Position numbers and translations under genes: made by a program. DNA of 64,000 nt from assembly GCF_003254705.1 (NCBI RefSeq), contig NZ_QFYR01000002.1, positions 372,001 to 436,000 of the forward strand, given 5' to 3'. How positions within the stretch are numbered: the first letter of the stretch is position 1; every line of letters starts with the position of its first letter. The DNA comes from Phenylobacterium deserti. Lineage in GTDB: Bacteria > Pseudomonadota > Alphaproteobacteria > Caulobacterales > Caulobacteraceae. The notes under the pieces are model-generated. The model saw nothing but the letters and a program-made list of their open reading frames with translations, ran no database searches and was not told the DNA's origin. Positions 63,586-64,000 of this stretch are shown one piece after another.

Positions 63586-64000
63586 TCAGGCCCCCGGCTT
63601 CTTCCAGAGTCCAACCTCTGTGTAGACGTTGGTGAAGATCGTGCGCGGCGCCGGATGGATGGCAGGTTCGGCGACCTTCGTCATTCCAAGCGCCGACAGA
63701 TACTCGTCCACCCGGTTCTCCCTGCATGAGGAGCTGACCGCGATTACGCGACCGCCGCTCGCAAGCGTGCGCTCGTTCTGGGCCACGTTAGCGTTCCCTC
63801 CGATGTAGCGGGCGTAGTCGGCTGAGCGAGCGCGGTGCAGAGCGTTCATGGACATCGCGATCACGCGATGGAAGTCCTGGTCCACACGCACCGGACCATC
63901 CAGTCCCAGGAAGTAGACCGGGTGATCTGGCGCGGTCAGGTGGGCGCTCATGGCGGGGAGGAAGTGGCAGGTGACGACTGGGGCTTCCGAGAAGCCATGC
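63586..64000 (-). CDS. Unknown protein, C-terminal part (runs off window)
   Basis: The frame remains open to the window edge, beyond the ATG at 63951 that would otherwise look like a start; that ATG has no ribosome site, so the gene probably begins outside. The visible 137 residues have a cytoplasmic, soluble character with VYFLGLDGPVRVDQDFH, NANVAQNERTLASGGRVIAV and a final LGMTKVAEPAIHP. The ending slightly resembles GNAT-type proteins, but I cannot assign a family. Convergent with the MFS gene. Confidence 0.55.
   Translation of the reverse strand, partial: HGFSEAPVVTCHFLPAMSAHLTAPDHPVYFLGLDGPVRVDQDFHRVIAMSMNALHRARSADYARYIGGNANVAQNERTLASGGRVIAVSSSCRENRVDEYLSALGMTKVAEPAIHPAPRTIFTNVYTEVGLWKKPGA

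Overview
The window is GC-rich DNA from an alphaproteobacterium, most likely Caulobacterales (Phenylobacterium or Caulobacter type). Pointers are the codon bias, a large TonB receptor, the gltB-gltD pair, stand-alone SWIB, DUF1003, DUF4142 and DUF882 proteins, and stress promoters of the alphaproteobacterial EcfG kind (GGAAC, 16-17 nt, NGTT). I saw no tRNA, rRNA, CRISPR, transposase or phage gene. The taxonomic call is inference from style; nothing was searched.

Layout. 1-2.2 kb: lptB (partial) and lptC, with a divergent GT4 glycosyltransferase; an FNR/FixK-like palindrome lies between lptC and the glycosyltransferase. 2.2-8.5 kb: a secreted Asp/Arg/Tyr-rich protein, a winged-helix regulator, then TetR regulator, TonB receptor and DUF3089 hydrolase. 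8.5-15 kb: a possible small RNA behind a LacI-type operator, then gltB-gltD (ammonia assimilation). 15.1-15.7 kb: a DUF4142 lipoprotein.

15.7-36 kb is the core accessory locus. A leftward operon of seven tightly coupled genes (21.6 to 15.7 kb) encodes myo-inositol-phosphate synthase, a histidine phosphatase, a methyltransferase, a glycoside hydrolase that looks circularly permuted, a dual-specificity phosphatase, a phosphoribosyltransferase-like/kinase-like fusion, and a 55-residue CxxC protein. A rightward operon (22.1 to 32 kb) encodes two sugar epimerases, a GT4, three CgeB-family glycosyltransferases, UDP-glucuronate decarboxylase, a phosphohexomutase and a DxD glycosyltransferase. A fourth CgeB protein and a nucleotidylyltransferase face it. 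DUF1003, metallophosphoesterase and nucleotidyltransferase genes follow.

36.3-44.3 kb: a soluble hybrid kinase of about 1954 residues with nine near-identical 92-residue poly-HAMP repeats, similar in architecture to fungal group III (Nik1/Os-1) osmosensor kinases, followed by a second hybrid kinase. 44.3-58 kb: aldose epimerase, a GH1 glycosidase, a De Ley-Doudoroff galactonate operon, a GH1-RmlD fusion, galE, and a glycosyltransferase-UDP-galactopyranose mutase fusion. 58-64 kb: XRE regulator, SWIB protein, cell-wall enzymes (DUF882, YcbB-type L,D-transpeptidase), an MFS transporter and a truncated unknown gene.

How it fits together (inference): the 15.7-58 kb block looks like a stress-inducible system that makes, decorates and recycles an inositol- and galactose/galactofuranose-containing glycoconjugate or solute. 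At least seven of its transcription starts carry an EcfG-like promoter, and an osmosensor-type poly-HAMP kinase sits in the middle. I regard this as the most likely undescribed system in the window.
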